Numbered from the stretch's first letter, positions 1 to 7,638 are shown. The stretch: 11,676 nt of DNA from JAJZMA01 sp021850405 (GCA_027365835.1 DAHXLU010000013.1:1-11676), one strand, 5' to 3'. Program-made: numbers and translations. The notes: generated by a model from the letters alone, not told the origin.

Positions 1-2
1 TC

Positions 3-116
3 GTCATAGCCCGACGGGAGATCCTCACAGCACAATTTTCTGCAGTTTGCCATTCTGATCTCAACAACACGAAAATACGCGGCCTCTTACAGGTGCTGGA
101 TTTACTCGCTGCATGA
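3..116 (+). CDS. Possible C-terminal tail of a protein entering from the left edge (partial)
   Basis: One plus-strand frame is open from the window edge to a TGA at 114-116 and gives about 37 residues ending in KIRGLLQVLDLLAA. The other two plus frames stop at 7-9 and 56-58. The composition (charged start, amphipathic leucine-rich end) is compatible with the end of a real protein, but the fragment is too short to assign a family. The DNA here is more AT-rich than the neighbouring genes. It could be a chance open frame. Confidence 0.35.
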   Translation, partial: VIARREILTAQFSAVCHSDLNNTKIRGLLQVLDLLAA

Positions 117-408
117 CCCCTCCATAAGAGCGAAACTCAAGATATGATGATAACTATCAAACGCATTAGCGTGAGGTCCCGGTTTTCCTTTGGATCTGGA
201 CAGCAATTGACGTGCACTTTAAGGTGTAGTCCTGGGTCTTGTGTGGACAAACAATAGCATTAAGCAGGACTGGTGTGGTGCTCCCTGAGGGACGTGGATA
301 GCCTCCCATTGTGCAGACCCTATGTCGGGCGTTACAGCCGTCGCTGAGTGACTGGAAGTGTGGTGAGCTGTGTGCGGGAGGCGATAGTGCAGGTAGCGGG
401 TAGTTTGA
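117..408. other. Intergenic region, no gene recognised
   Basis: This 292-bp stretch separates the possible left-edge gene tail from the membrane protein. It is AT-richer than its surroundings at 120-220. A short inverted repeat ACGC-atta-GCGT lies at 161-172 and a TTGACG hexamer at 207-212 could be a -35 box, but no matching -10 sits at 16-18 bp. No terminator with a T-run and no RNA gene were found. The promoter of the gene at 409 is presumably here but cannot be placed. Confidence 0.4.
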
Positions 409-1884
409 GTGTGGGCTCTGGCCATCGGGAGCATTCTGCCGCGCCTCCTGCTGGCGCTACCTGATGCAGGCGCAAAGTGTCATTCTTTTCCAGTGACTGC
501 TCTCCCCCCATCCCGACCACATGCCGACCCCGGCGCAGCCGGTCCTGTCCGAGGGGCCGGAAGCCTGGCAACAGGCATCTGGGCCAGGACTGGCGCGTGG
601 GTGGAACGGCACCAGCAGTTGTCCGTTCTGCTGGCAACTCTTGTGGGTGTACTTCTGCTTGTTTCCCACATGCCGGCCGCAATCACTCATCCGCAGCTTT
701 ACGCCGATGACGGGACGTGGTATGGAGCTGCGCTCAACCTGGGGCCGTTGGCACCCCTGGTCCAGCCAGTCGGTTCATACCTTGTTACCTTTCCGAGGCT
801 GATTGCTGACCTGGCACTTCTTTTTCCGCTGTCATATGTGCCACTGATATTCAACCTGGCGGGGCTTGCTGTTGGTGCAATAGTAATTGCCTACCTGCTC
901 TCTTCCCGCATGAAGGAAGCCATTCCCAACATGGCGGTTCGCCTGCTGGTGGCAGGATTGCTTATAGCCATACCAAATGCGTATGACACGAATATCAATC
1001 TCACCAACTCACAGTGGCACCTCGCTCTCCTCGCATTTCTGGTGCTGTGGGCTTCCAGACCAGGAAATGCACGGTCTTGGGCTCTGGACGCAACCATCCT
1101 GGGGGTCTCCTGCATGACAGGGCCATATGGTTTGCTGCTGTGGCTGGTCGCAGTATACCGGCTCTGGTTGCTGCCGAAAGCCATATGGGTGCGGGTCCGG
1201 TTTGGTGTTGTGAGCATCTGCACTGCTATACAGGCACTGGTTATTCTGTTAAACCTTGGCCAGCAGCGCTCATCCGGCGCCCTGGGCGCGAGTCTTTCGG
1301 CCCTGATACGGATCATTTCCCGTCAGGTGACAATAGGTCTGCTGGTGGGAGCCCACGGACTTGCATACCTGCTTACCACCGGGATCGGCCATAATCTGGG
1401 CCTTGAGGCCCTCCTCGCCATTCTTCCGGTAGCTGTAGGCGGGATTGCTGTCATCAAGGGTCCACCCGTTCTGCGGGCATTCTGGGTGTTTGCTGCTGGT
1501 GAACTGGTGCTCGCCCTGATCGCGCCGTCTATCGCCGCTCCCCGCTGGCCCTCCCTGGCGCTTCCAGCTGACCTGCGCCACTTTCATCCTGGCGGCATAA
1601 GGTACTTTCTGTATCCGATGCTGGCATTGGCTATTAGCCTGGGATGGGCTGCAGCTCAGCTGCGCATTCATCCATCAGGGGTGCCAAAGATGTTTTCGGC
1701 CTTCGCTGGTGTGCTCGTGTGCTCCATGCTCCTGGTGGGAGCGCCGCTCGACTGGGTGTCACCTCCCTACATCAATTACCACTGGGCATCATATGTGGCC
1801 ATGTACAACAGGGATGTCCCGGGGAGTTCGGTCACGATCCCTATAAATCCCAGAGGCTGGAGCATGACAATTCGTAAACAGTGA
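409..1884 (+). CDS. Polytopic membrane protein, possibly GT-C-like
   Basis: The 491-residue product has about 10-11 predicted membrane segments, roughly at residues 71-88, 142-164, 178-190, 203-216, 228-250, 264-283, 305-322, 333-349, 356-372, 399-416 and 428-446, so it should be an inner-membrane protein. The first extracytoplasmic loop carries an acidic pair (D100-D101 in YADDGTWYG), the layout of GT-C glycosyltransferases that use lipid-linked sugars. NLTNSQWHLAL (about 197-207) and the C-terminal INPRGWSM (479-486) recall uncharacterised membrane proteins of polysaccharide loci. This is a resemblance, not a family assignment. The start is uncertain: GTG 409 directly follows an in-frame TGA and has no good Shine-Dalgarno, and the first 64 residues look unlike coding sequence. 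GTG 601 (residue 65), just before the first membrane segment, is an alternative. Confidence 0.7.
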   Translation: MWALAIGSILPRLLLALPDAGAKCHSFPVTALPPSRPHADPGAAGPVRGAGSLATGIWARTGAWVERHQQLSVLLATLVGVLLLVSHMPAAITHPQLYADDGTWYGAALNLGPLAPLVQPVGSYLVTFPRLIADLALLFPLSYVPLIFNLAGLAVGAIVIAYLLSSRMKEAIPNMAVRLLVAGLLIAIPNAYDTNINLTNSQWHLALLAFLVLWASRPGNARSWALDATILGVSCMTGPYGLLLWLVAVYRLWLLPKAIWVRVRFGVVSICTAIQALVILLNLGQQRSSGALGASLSALIRIISRQVTIGLLVGAHGLAYLLTTGIGHNLGLEALLAILPVAVGGIAVIKGPPVLRAFWVFAAGELVLALIAPSIAAPRWPSLALPADLRHFHPGGIRYFLYPMLALAISLGWAAAQLRIHPSGVPKMFSAFAGVLVCSMLLVGAPLDWVSPPYINYHWASYVAMYNRDVPGSSVTIPINPRGWSMTIRKQ

Positions 1885-1912
1885 ATGCTGTGAGGAACGC
1901 GTACATACATGG

Positions 1913-1943
1913 CAGGCTCATCTGAGCGGTCCTGGCGTTTTTT
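1913..1943 (+). terminator. Weak candidate intrinsic terminator after the membrane protein
   Basis: Twenty-nine bases after the stop codon, CAGG (1913-1916) can pair with CCTG (1931-1934) around an inner GCTCA/TGAGC hairpin. A run of six T residues ends at 1943. The stem is interrupted and the T-run is offset by two bases, so the hairpin would be weak. It could equally be a chance arrangement. Confidence 0.3.
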
Positions 1944-2095
1944 GATTTCCATAATTTGCTTTTGGCAATGTGGTGGTCCTTGCCATCTACGTGTCCGGCC
2001 GCGGGCCACTCGCGCATGGGGATTGGGGTGGTCGCTGCTGATCCATGCCATCGCCAGTAATGGTGGGATACTGTTATAGAGCAAGGCCGACAGCC

Positions 2096-2933
2096 ATGCC
2101 GGTACCGGTGGGGTGGGCGCAGGGCTGGGAGGACTGTAGGCATGGCAACGGTGGCTGGGGCCGCAGGGCAGGATGGGGGAGGTTCGGTGCCGTTCTGTTG
2201 GGGGTCATCATGTTCTCTGCATGCGGGGGATCCTTGCGAGTACCGTCTGCGCCACGCTCTGTGGTTACGCTACGGTTGACGGGCCGTGCGGCTGGATCCG
2301 TGGTGGCAGCGTCGCTCCTTGTCGCAGTTCCACTGCCTCGGTCGGCGCGCCCAACCAGTGCGGTTCCATCCTCTTATCTCACCACCCCAGCCCAGTCTCC
2401 GGCTAGTGACGGTTGCGCTTCCTCCAGAGACTGCTGCATCTGCCATAGAAACGAGCGCCAAACGGCCGTTTATGAGAGTCTCTGGGATTGGCTCAGAGTC
2501 TGGGCCAGCGGGAGCCGCGCTCCTCGTGCAGGTGACAATAACTCCGCACGGCGCCACTGCGCCATCTGTGGCCCAGGAGGAGCTGGTCTACACCGTTGTG
2601 GGGACCAGCGCGTCAGCCAGTGAGATCCGTGTGGATGCACATGTGGTATGGGTGCCTGTGCTTACAAACGCGGATCAGGTGCCGTCGCCAAAATCGGCTG
2701 TGATTACGGTCTATCAGGGTGGTTCATACGCCACCGGACCCCTGGATCCGCGCACGATCACAGTTAGCGGCAGCGCGGCCCAGCGGCTTGCTTCCACGGT
2801 GGATCAGCTTCCTGGTGGAAATCCGCCTGGCTGCATGGAGGACCTGACTGGCTGGGTGATTACGTTTTCTCCCAGGGCAGGTGGCGCTCCCACTGTTGTC
2901 ACCTCTGATGGGTGTATGGGGAGATCGAGGTGA
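2096..2933 (+). pseudogene. Secreted lipoprotein split by an apparent frameshift
   Basis: Two plus-strand frames together read as one lipoprotein. The upstream frame (ATG 2096, or 2045) encodes a basic stretch RRAGWGR, a hydrophobic core FGAVLLGVIMF and a lipobox FSAC whose cysteine codon is at 2222, followed by a Ser/Ala/Val/Pro-rich linker. Around 2385-2405 that frame turns cysteine-rich and unnatural. The frame one base further on becomes protein-like (LVTVALPPETAASAIETSAKRP) and runs to TGA 2931-2933. The downstream frame is open from GTG 2286, but it has no ribosome site and its first 35 residues (WWQRR, HCLGRR) look out of frame. The CCCC run at 2385-2388 is the likeliest site of a one-base insertion. 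The mature domain (about 180 residues, VTITPHG, VDAHVVWVPVL, with two cysteines near the end) is not one I recognise. Sequencing error, true pseudogene or programmed frameshift cannot be separated here. Confidence 0.55.
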
Positions 2934-3111
2934 AGACGGGAAGCGTTGTCAGTTTTCGCCATGATTCAGGGCCCGGTCTGTATGGGCTCGTGGCTGGAAT
3001 GGATCCGCCCCACTCTGCACCAATGCAGCCCTGACATGGCTGCCGTCGGACGGCGCGGGTGGGCAGAAGCGGTGACAGCATGGCCGCAAGAGTGGCATGG
3101 GCATGCTGCAA

Positions 3112-4026
3112 TCACTTTTCAAGGGCCACGCGCAGTGCATCGCCAAGGTGTGGATACTGGAACTGGTACCCTGTGGTCGTTGCGAGTCCCGGTAGGACGC
3201 GCTGGCTGGCAAATAGCAGTTCATCCGCGGCAGAACCAAGCGCCATGCGCAAGGGGGTCTCGGGAATACGCAGGAATGCTTTCCTGTGCATCTCTTTTGC
3301 AAGGCTGTCGGTAAATTCGCTGTTGCGTACCGGTTCCGGCGCAGTACAGTTTATGGGGCCAGACACGGCTCCGTTCTCGATGGCATGCATAATGATTCCT
3401 ATTTCATCTGCTACTGATATCCAGCTGAGCCACTGTCGACCGTTGCCCAGCTTGGCGCCCAGGTTGAACCGAAATAGCGGTGTCTGGGCAGCAAGGAATC
3501 CGTGGGGCCCGAGGACAATACCGGTACGGAGAAACACAACCCGAATTCCTGCCTGGTGGGCTGGAGATGCACTGTCTTCCCACTTTTGGCATAGGTCGGC
3601 AAGGAAACCGCTGCCCCTAGCTGAATCCTCTGTAAGTCTTTCATCTCCGCGGTTGCCATAGAAACCTATTGCTGAACCAGAGACATAGACAGCGGGCGGT
3701 GCTTTTAATTTGGCAAGTGCCTGGCTGAGTAGCAGCCCAGAGTCAACCCTGCTAGTGGTTAGTGCCTGGCGGTACTTGCTTGAGAGTCTTTTGGGCCGGA
3801 TTGGTTCGCCAGCAAGATGGATTGCGGCATCCATGTGTTCAAGCCCACTGTCCCCATCAGCCTCCAGAGCTGTGGTATCGATTGTCATCTGGCCCACGTC
3901 CCAGCCAACCTCCCCTTTTCCGGGCATGCCGCGTACGATTGGCACAACGCTGTGCCCGTTGGCAACAAGCAGCCGGGCAAGCTCACTCCCGATGAATCCG
4001 CGAGATCCGGACATGAGGACGCGCAT
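3112..4026 (-). CDS. TIGR01777 (YfcH/SDR39U1-like) epimerase, extended SDR
   Basis: This 304-residue protein is a full-length cytosolic member of the TIGR01777 family of atypical extended short-chain dehydrogenases, usually annotated as nucleotide-diphosphate-sugar epimerases. The true substrate of the family is unclear. The NAD(P)-binding motif G7-SR-G10-FI-G13 opens the Rossmann fold. HLAGEP (70-75), SGSAIGFYG (116-124, with Y123), RTGIVLG (167-173), the family signature GNGRQWLSWISVAD (194-207), GPINCTAPEPV (223-233) and the C-terminal ALGSAADELL (262-271) are all present in order. The segment before HLAG (about 50-66) is slightly longer than usual. The start ATG has an AGGAGG ribosome site eight bases upstream (plus-strand 4035-4040). 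It diverges from the NrtR-like regulator at 4195, and the shared 168-bp interval holds a palindrome that might control it. Confidence 0.9.
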   Translation of the reverse strand: MRVLMSGSRGFIGSELARLLVANGHSVVPIVRGMPGKGEVGWDVGQMTIDTTALEADGDSGLEHMDAAIHLAGEPIRPKRLSSKYRQALTTSRVDSGLLLSQALAKLKAPPAVYVSGSAIGFYGNRGDERLTEDSARGSGFLADLCQKWEDSASPAHQAGIRVVFLRTGIVLGPHGFLAAQTPLFRFNLGAKLGNGRQWLSWISVADEIGIIMHAIENGAVSGPINCTAPEPVRNSEFTDSLAKEMHRKAFLRIPETPLRMALGSAADELLFASQRVLPGLATTTGYQFQYPHLGDALRVALEK

Positions 4027-4073
4027 GGGTGACTCCTCCTGGAGTGATGGACGAGCAGTTCCCTGTTACCACA

Positions 4074-4087
4074 GTACCACTGGGTAC
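4074..4087. promoter_or_regulatory. Palindrome GTACC-N4-GGTAC, candidate operator
   Basis: A perfect 5-bp inverted repeat with a 4-bp spacer lies 48-61 bp upstream of the epimerase ATG and about 110 bp upstream of the regulator start, in their shared divergent interval. A weak minus-strand promoter can be drawn around it (CTGACG as -35, GTAACA or TAACAG as -10), which would place the palindrome between the boxes. The sequence shows the symmetry. The role as a binding site for the adjacent wHTH regulator is inference. Confidence 0.35.
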
Positions 4088-4194
4088 GTCAGAGTGAGCC
4101 TGCTGAGCGTGAACGCCGTAGTGCTTGCAGTTAGTGCCATAATTAGCCCTAAGGCCCCTGGGCCGATTTGTGTACATGTTGCTGGGAGGTTGCC

Positions 4195-4908
4195 TTGCCG
4201 AGGCCTGCTAGGGCGGATATAAAGGTTGGGATTGTCATCTTCGGTTTCAACCCGGAGGGGCCGTCTGGCAGTGCGCCAGCGCTCTTGCTTGGGCTTGCTG
4301 GCTCTGAGCTGCCACAGGGAGTGGTGGCTCCTGGTGAGCGCGTCTCAGATGCTATGGTGCGGGTGGCTTCCTCCGCAGGCGTGGATATCAGCCCGGGAAG
4401 ACGTGCGCGCCGTCCACAGGTGTATCTGCTCCTGGCCTCTGACGCACTTGAGCCAGACCGTGTTCTAACGTTATGGCACTACTGCTGTGTGCCTGCAGAT
4501 GCAATGGTGCCCCCGGGAGTATGGGTTGAGTTTTCTGGCTCAGCAAGGATAACCAGGGAGCCTGTGGTGCGCGCTGCTTTGGCACGGGTTATGAGTGAGG
4601 GGCGGTTTCTGGCAGGGGCACTTCAGCTCTTGCCTGATGTGTTTACCAGTGAGGACCTTTTTCGCCTGCACGTGGCGCTGCACGGAGTACAGGCGGGCAG
4701 TGAGCGCACTTTCCGACGCAGGGTACAGGAGCTTCGCGCTGGAGGAATCATTGTCCCGGTCAGGGAGAACGAGGTGGACACCATGCGTGGCCATGTGCCC
4801 CGGTTCCGCTCGACCCCTGGGACTGGTGGTCGTCCCCCTGAACTGTTGCGCTTTCTTGGTGGCGGCGAGCAGGAGCTGTTCTCTGTGCTGCGCTCGAGAC
4901 GGACCTAA
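4195..4908 (+). CDS. NrtR-like regulator: degenerate Nudix domain plus winged HTH
   Basis: The 237-residue protein has the two-domain layout of NrtR-type regulators, in which a Nudix fold senses a nucleotide ligand (ADP-ribose in NrtR) and a C-terminal winged helix binds DNA. Residues 9-100 read as a Nudix fold (VGIVIFGF start; ELPQGVVAPGE). Against the Nudix box, G42-x5-E48-x7-R56 fits exactly, but the metal-binding glutamates of REUXEE are replaced by V57, S60 and A61, so hydrolysis is unlikely. Residues 146-190 (LPDVFTSEDLFRLHVAL ... TFRRRVQELRAGGIIVP) and GRPPELLRF match the NrtR winged-helix pattern. The start chosen is TTG 4195, with GGGAGG at 4184-4189; an upstream TTG at 4168 has no ribosome site. 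No NAD-synthesis genes lie nearby, so its target may be the divergent epimerase or genes outside the window. Confidence 0.72.
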   Translation: MPRPARADIKVGIVIFGFNPEGPSGSAPALLLGLAGSELPQGVVAPGERVSDAMVRVASSAGVDISPGRRARRPQVYLLLASDALEPDRVLTLWHYCCVPADAMVPPGVWVEFSGSARITREPVVRAALARVMSEGRFLAGALQLLPDVFTSEDLFRLHVALHGVQAGSERTFRRRVQELRAGGIIVPVRENEVDTMRGHVPRFRSTPGTGGRPPELLRFLGGGEQELFSVLRSRRT

Positions 4909-4927
4909 CTCCAGAAAGACAGACAAG

Positions 4928-5395
4928 CTAGCCAGCGCTGGTGTTCCAGGGCTCCGCAGGGCTGGAGAGGACAATTGTGACTGGTCCTTGCGCCACTGAA
5001 TCTACCTCCATCCTTGCACCAAAAACCCCCGCCGCCACTCTTAAGCCCTGGTGGCGACAGTGTTCGACAAAGTGCTCATAAAGCGGCTCCCCAAGGGAAG
5101 GATGCGCGGCCCCAGTGAACGCGGGACGGTGGCCATGACTGGTGTCCGCATAGAGGGTGAACTGGCTGACAACAAGTAGCTCACCGTCTACATCAGGGAG
5201 GGCCAGGTTCATCCTGCCGGAGGCGTCACCAAATATCCGCAACGAAATTACCCTTTGCGCAAGGTGTTCTGCAGATTGCCTGTCGTCCTTAGGGCCGACT
5301 CCCAGGTAGACCAGGAGACCGTCGTTGATCTTGCCTACCACAGAGCCATCTACAGATACAGAGGCAGATGAGACCCTGCTTGCGACCGCCCGCAT
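4928..5395 (-). CDS. dtd: D-aminoacyl-tRNA deacylase (Dtd)
   Basis: Cytosolic proofreading enzyme that hydrolyses D-amino acids, and misattached glycine, from tRNA. The 155-residue length is slightly above the usual 145-150 because of a short non-conserved tail (AEPWNTSAG). The N-terminus MRAVASRVSSASVSVDG, the catalytic-pocket motif SQFTLY (77-82) and the Gly-cisPro motif GPVT (137-140) are all intact. The usual R-R-P-x-F segment reads HGHRPAF (87-93). The ATG at 5395 shares one base with the TGA of the upstream 206-residue gene (TGATG), so the two are probably translationally coupled. The stop is 19 bp from the convergent NrtR-like gene, with no clear terminator in the gap. Confidence 0.95.
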   Translation of the reverse strand: MRAVASRVSSASVSVDGSVVGKINDGLLVYLGVGPKDDRQSAEHLAQRVISLRIFGDASGRMNLALPDVDGELLVVSQFTLYADTSHGHRPAFTGAAHPSLGEPLYEHFVEHCRHQGLRVAAGVFGARMEVDSVAQGPVTIVLSSPAEPWNTSAG

Positions 5396-6015
5396 CAGGT
5401 GAGAAAGCGCAGGCCGCGATAGATACGCATCGCTTCGGCTTCAGCCTCGAGGAAGCCAGCGCCAGAACCTCTCATCCCATGGACTGAAAAGCTCCAGATC
5501 CGGCGGGAGTTGTTGTGGGCATCTACTGTTCCAAAAGCTGAGCCGAGCGCCCGCGGTGGGTACATTTCGATAACTGCGCCCGGCATGCGCTTGAATATGG
5601 GGCGGGTTGCAACAAGTACCGATTCGAGAGATGTGCCGTCACGCAGTTTGCCGCCACTAAGCTCTACATGGCGCAGCTTTGCAATTGGATTTTCCGGGTC
5701 GTCTATCCGGGCTGTGAGCCCAAACTGCTCTGACAGTTCGCGCGCGATGAAGAGCAGCGCCAGGGCATCACATTCATCATGTTTGATACGCACAAAGCCT
5801 GCTGCAAGCAGCCCTTTCGGCATTGATGGGTTCAGGCTCGTTTCCAGGGATACATGGCGCCAGTACTCCATTTCAAAGAAATGCCTGGACGCCAGGTGGG
5901 CGAGCCACGGTCGGTCCCCATCCCAGTCGCGGGTTCGGGAGAGCGTAAGAAGCTGACCGGCGACTTGCCGTGCGTCTGCCTCTCCAAACAGTTTAAGGTG
6001 TACTACCCGGGGCAT
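5395..6015 (-). CDS. Unrecognised 206-residue protein coupled to dtd
   Basis: I do not recognise this protein with confidence. It is soluble in appearance, with no signal peptide or membrane segment, and starts MPRVVHLKLFG. Visible features are an aromatic patch FFEMEYWRHVSLET (about 47-60), a helical segment with ALALLFIARELSEQFGL, and a C-terminal portion VIEMYPPRALGSAF followed by NNSRRIWSF. That last pattern loosely recalls small phage/plasmid domains in which a hydrophobic-acid/His-x-PP motif precedes NN and a Trp (DUF7694-like). This is a weak resemblance from memory. The TGA overlaps the dtd ATG by one base, and the gene lies 45 bp after the L,D-transpeptidase stop on the same strand, so a three-gene transcription unit is likely. 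No clear Shine-Dalgarno precedes ATG 6015; AGGA is 18 bases away. Confidence 0.75.
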   Translation of the reverse strand: MPRVVHLKLFGEADARQVAGQLLTLSRTRDWDGDRPWLAHLASRHFFEMEYWRHVSLETSLNPSMPKGLLAAGFVRIKHDECDALALLFIARELSEQFGLTARIDDPENPIAKLRHVELSGGKLRDGTSLESVLVATRPIFKRMPGAVIEMYPPRALGSAFGTVDAHNNSRRIWSFSVHGMRGSGAGFLEAEAEAMRIYRGLRFLT

Positions 6016-6060
6016 GCCATGATTGTAGGACTATCCTGTGGCACCGGCGCAACCAACTGG

Positions 6061-7239
6061 TTACGGAGCGACAACTACAGTCGTTCCATTTGGAGTCCAG
6101 CTGTACAGAAACTGCATGGCTGCATGTGGTGTCTGTACGCAGCCATGGCTTGCGTCCGGGCCATACTCTGACCCGGGTCCATATACGCTATTTGGTTCCC
6201 ACCAGGCGTCATGGATGAAATAGCCTCCAGCGTGGAACTCCATGACCCAGGTAACCCAGGTGGGCTCGTACCAGTAGGGGCTGCTAGGGGGCCATGGGGA
6301 GATGAAGAGATAGGGGGATTCGTGGTAGCCGATCGTGTCTACCCCAATTGGCGTGGTTAGTCCTGGTCGCCCGGTAGTGACAGGCGTCTCCAGCACTACC
6401 TTTCCGTTGTCATAGGCCGTAAGTGACTGTGCTGCCAGCCGGATGACAATTACCTTGCCAGGACCTGGGTCGGCGGCCCGAACTTCAGCCTGGAGCAGGT
6501 TCACTGCGCTGCTGTTCTCATAGGTGGACACTGCATTGGTGATGGAGACAGGGTCGGTAGACGATGTGTAGACCGCCTGGAGTGCAGCCAGTGCGGAGGG
6601 CACCCCAGTGGTGGCTATCTTGAGCTGGGTAGCCTGTGATAGTAGTGACTGACTCTGCGTAATTGTATTTTTTGCGCTGCTTGCAGCTGAGATCAGGGTG
6701 TCTGCCCACGCTACGTTGCTCTTTAGGGCAGCCAGTGCGGCAGGTTGCTCTGGGGTAGGCACGGAGCCAGTCAGCAGGAGACCATGCGAGCGGGTCGCAA
6801 TGGCGCTTGCTGTCTGGGGGAGCTGCTTCTGGAGGTTCGCAAATGCAGCAGCAAGGATGGAACGTTCGGACTTTATGGCCCCCATCCCACTCTTCCACTG
6901 TGCCAGAGCTGGCTGGAGCGCTGCTGCGTCAGCTTTCAGCAGGGTTGCCTCCGTTGTCCAGCTGTTGGGTCCTGACCCACCTGTAATAAGGAGTGCGACC
7001 CGGTCCCCCAGGGGCGGCGCCGGGGTCGCAAGTGCGTTTGCAAGTGGGGTGGTGCTCAACCCTGCTGCACGGGCTTCCTGAAGGGTGACGCTTGCCTCCT
7101 GCCTGGCGGCAGCCAGCTCGGCAACCCGTGATTTCAGAACTCCCTGGTAGGCATGCACCGTCATGATACCGCCAAGAGTGGCTACTGCCACGCATACGAC
7201 GGCAAGAACAGCCGCAGACGCCTTTTTTATGATTGCCAT
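6061..7239 (-). CDS. Exported L,D-transpeptidase, YkuD domain
   Basis: Predicted cell-wall enzyme that forms 3-3 peptidoglycan cross-links or attaches proteins to meso-diaminopimelate, working outside the membrane. Residues 1-30 (MAIIKK plus a long hydrophobic stretch ending TVHA) form a signal peptide or membrane anchor. Residues 31-255 are Ala/Leu/Gln-rich and helical (VAELAAARQEASVTLQEARAAGL), probably a coiled-coil stalk. The YkuD domain covers about 260-392: KVIVIRLAAQSLTAYDNG at its start, H343 in HDAWW and the catalytic S364-H365-G-C367 in the SHGC motif. The active site is complete. The N-terminal stalk is unlike the Ig-like domains of mycobacterial LdtMt enzymes. The ribosome site AAAGGA is only two bases from ATG 7239, unusually close. 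It is the first gene of a likely unit with the 206-residue gene and dtd. Confidence 0.9.
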   Translation of the reverse strand: MAIIKKASAAVLAVVCVAVATLGGIMTVHAYQGVLKSRVAELAAARQEASVTLQEARAAGLSTTPLANALATPAPPLGDRVALLITGGSGPNSWTTEATLLKADAAALQPALAQWKSGMGAIKSERSILAAAFANLQKQLPQTASAIATRSHGLLLTGSVPTPEQPAALAALKSNVAWADTLISAASSAKNTITQSQSLLSQATQLKIATTGVPSALAALQAVYTSSTDPVSITNAVSTYENSSAVNLLQAEVRAADPGPGKVIVIRLAAQSLTAYDNGKVVLETPVTTGRPGLTTPIGVDTIGYHESPYLFISPWPPSSPYWYEPTWVTWVMEFHAGGYFIHDAWWEPNSVYGPGSEYGPDASHGCVQTPHAAMQFLYSWTPNGTTVVVAP

Positions 7240-7351
7240 ATTCCTTTGTTGAGCATCATTACCGAGGGACTACTGGCCACCACCTGGCCAACACACCACT
7301 GCCCCACCTCTGCAGGGCAGCCGTGGAACGGCCCATGAGGCAGCTGATATG

Positions 7352-7365
7352 CGTTAAATCTAACG
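7352..7365. promoter_or_regulatory. Inverted repeat CGTTA-N4-TAACG upstream of the L,D-transpeptidase
   Basis: The 285-bp interval 7240-7524 between the L,D-transpeptidase start and tRNA-Phe is GC-rich except for an AT-rich pocket at about 7350-7382. That pocket contains a perfect 5-bp inverted repeat with a 4-bp spacer, 113 bp upstream of the L,D-transpeptidase ATG. On the minus strand, TAAAAT just upstream of the repeat (plus-strand 7367-7372) could be a -10 box, but no good -35 accompanies it. Nothing else is recognisable in the interval, and no convincing tRNA promoter could be fixed. Confidence 0.3.
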
Positions 7366-7524
7366 AATTTTACCTACAAATGGTTCCATCGGGTCCGCCT
7401 TCTTGCTTTGCCCCCTGGTCAGGATGGAGGATTGCCCTCCCCGGCGCATGTGCAAGGCGGATGGGCCGGATGGGCTTTGTTGAGCGGAAGGAGGCGGTCT
7501 CGATGTACGCTACCCTTTCTGTGG

Positions 7525-7600
7525 GCCGAGGTAGCTCAGTTGGTAGAGCACAGGTCTGAAAAACCTGGTGTCGGCGGTTCGATACCGCCCCTCGGCACCA
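7525..7600 (+). tRNA. tRNA-Phe (anticodon GAA)
   Basis: A complete 76-base cloverleaf. The acceptor stem pairs GCCGAGG (7525-7531) with CCTCGGC (7590-7596). The D-arm is GCTC/GAGC around AGTTGGTA. The anticodon stem CAGGT/ACCTG encloses the loop CTGAAAA with anticodon GAA. The T-arm is GGCGG/CCGCC around TTCGATA. The discriminator is A and CCA is encoded. All stems are fully paired, so it should be functional. Its 3' end faces a tyrosine integrase module, which makes it a candidate attachment site. Confidence 0.97.
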
Positions 7601-7638
7601 CAGAAAATGATATGTCGAACGCCCCTGTCGCCCCCCTT

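Noticed and set aside
891..1316. A 141-residue minus-strand open frame inside the membrane protein gene
   Set aside because: It is a shadow of the plus-strand coding frame, with no ribosome site and no recognisable domain.
2286..2933. The second lipoprotein frame as an independent gene starting at GTG 2286
   Set aside because: There is no ribosome site or signal peptide, and the first 35 residues are unlike coding sequence, whereas the other frame provides a lipoprotein signal. A frameshifted single gene explains both better.
3042..3054. GCCGTC-G-GACGGC hairpin as a terminator between the convergent lipoprotein and epimerase genes
   Set aside because: The loop is too small as written and there is no T-run on either strand.
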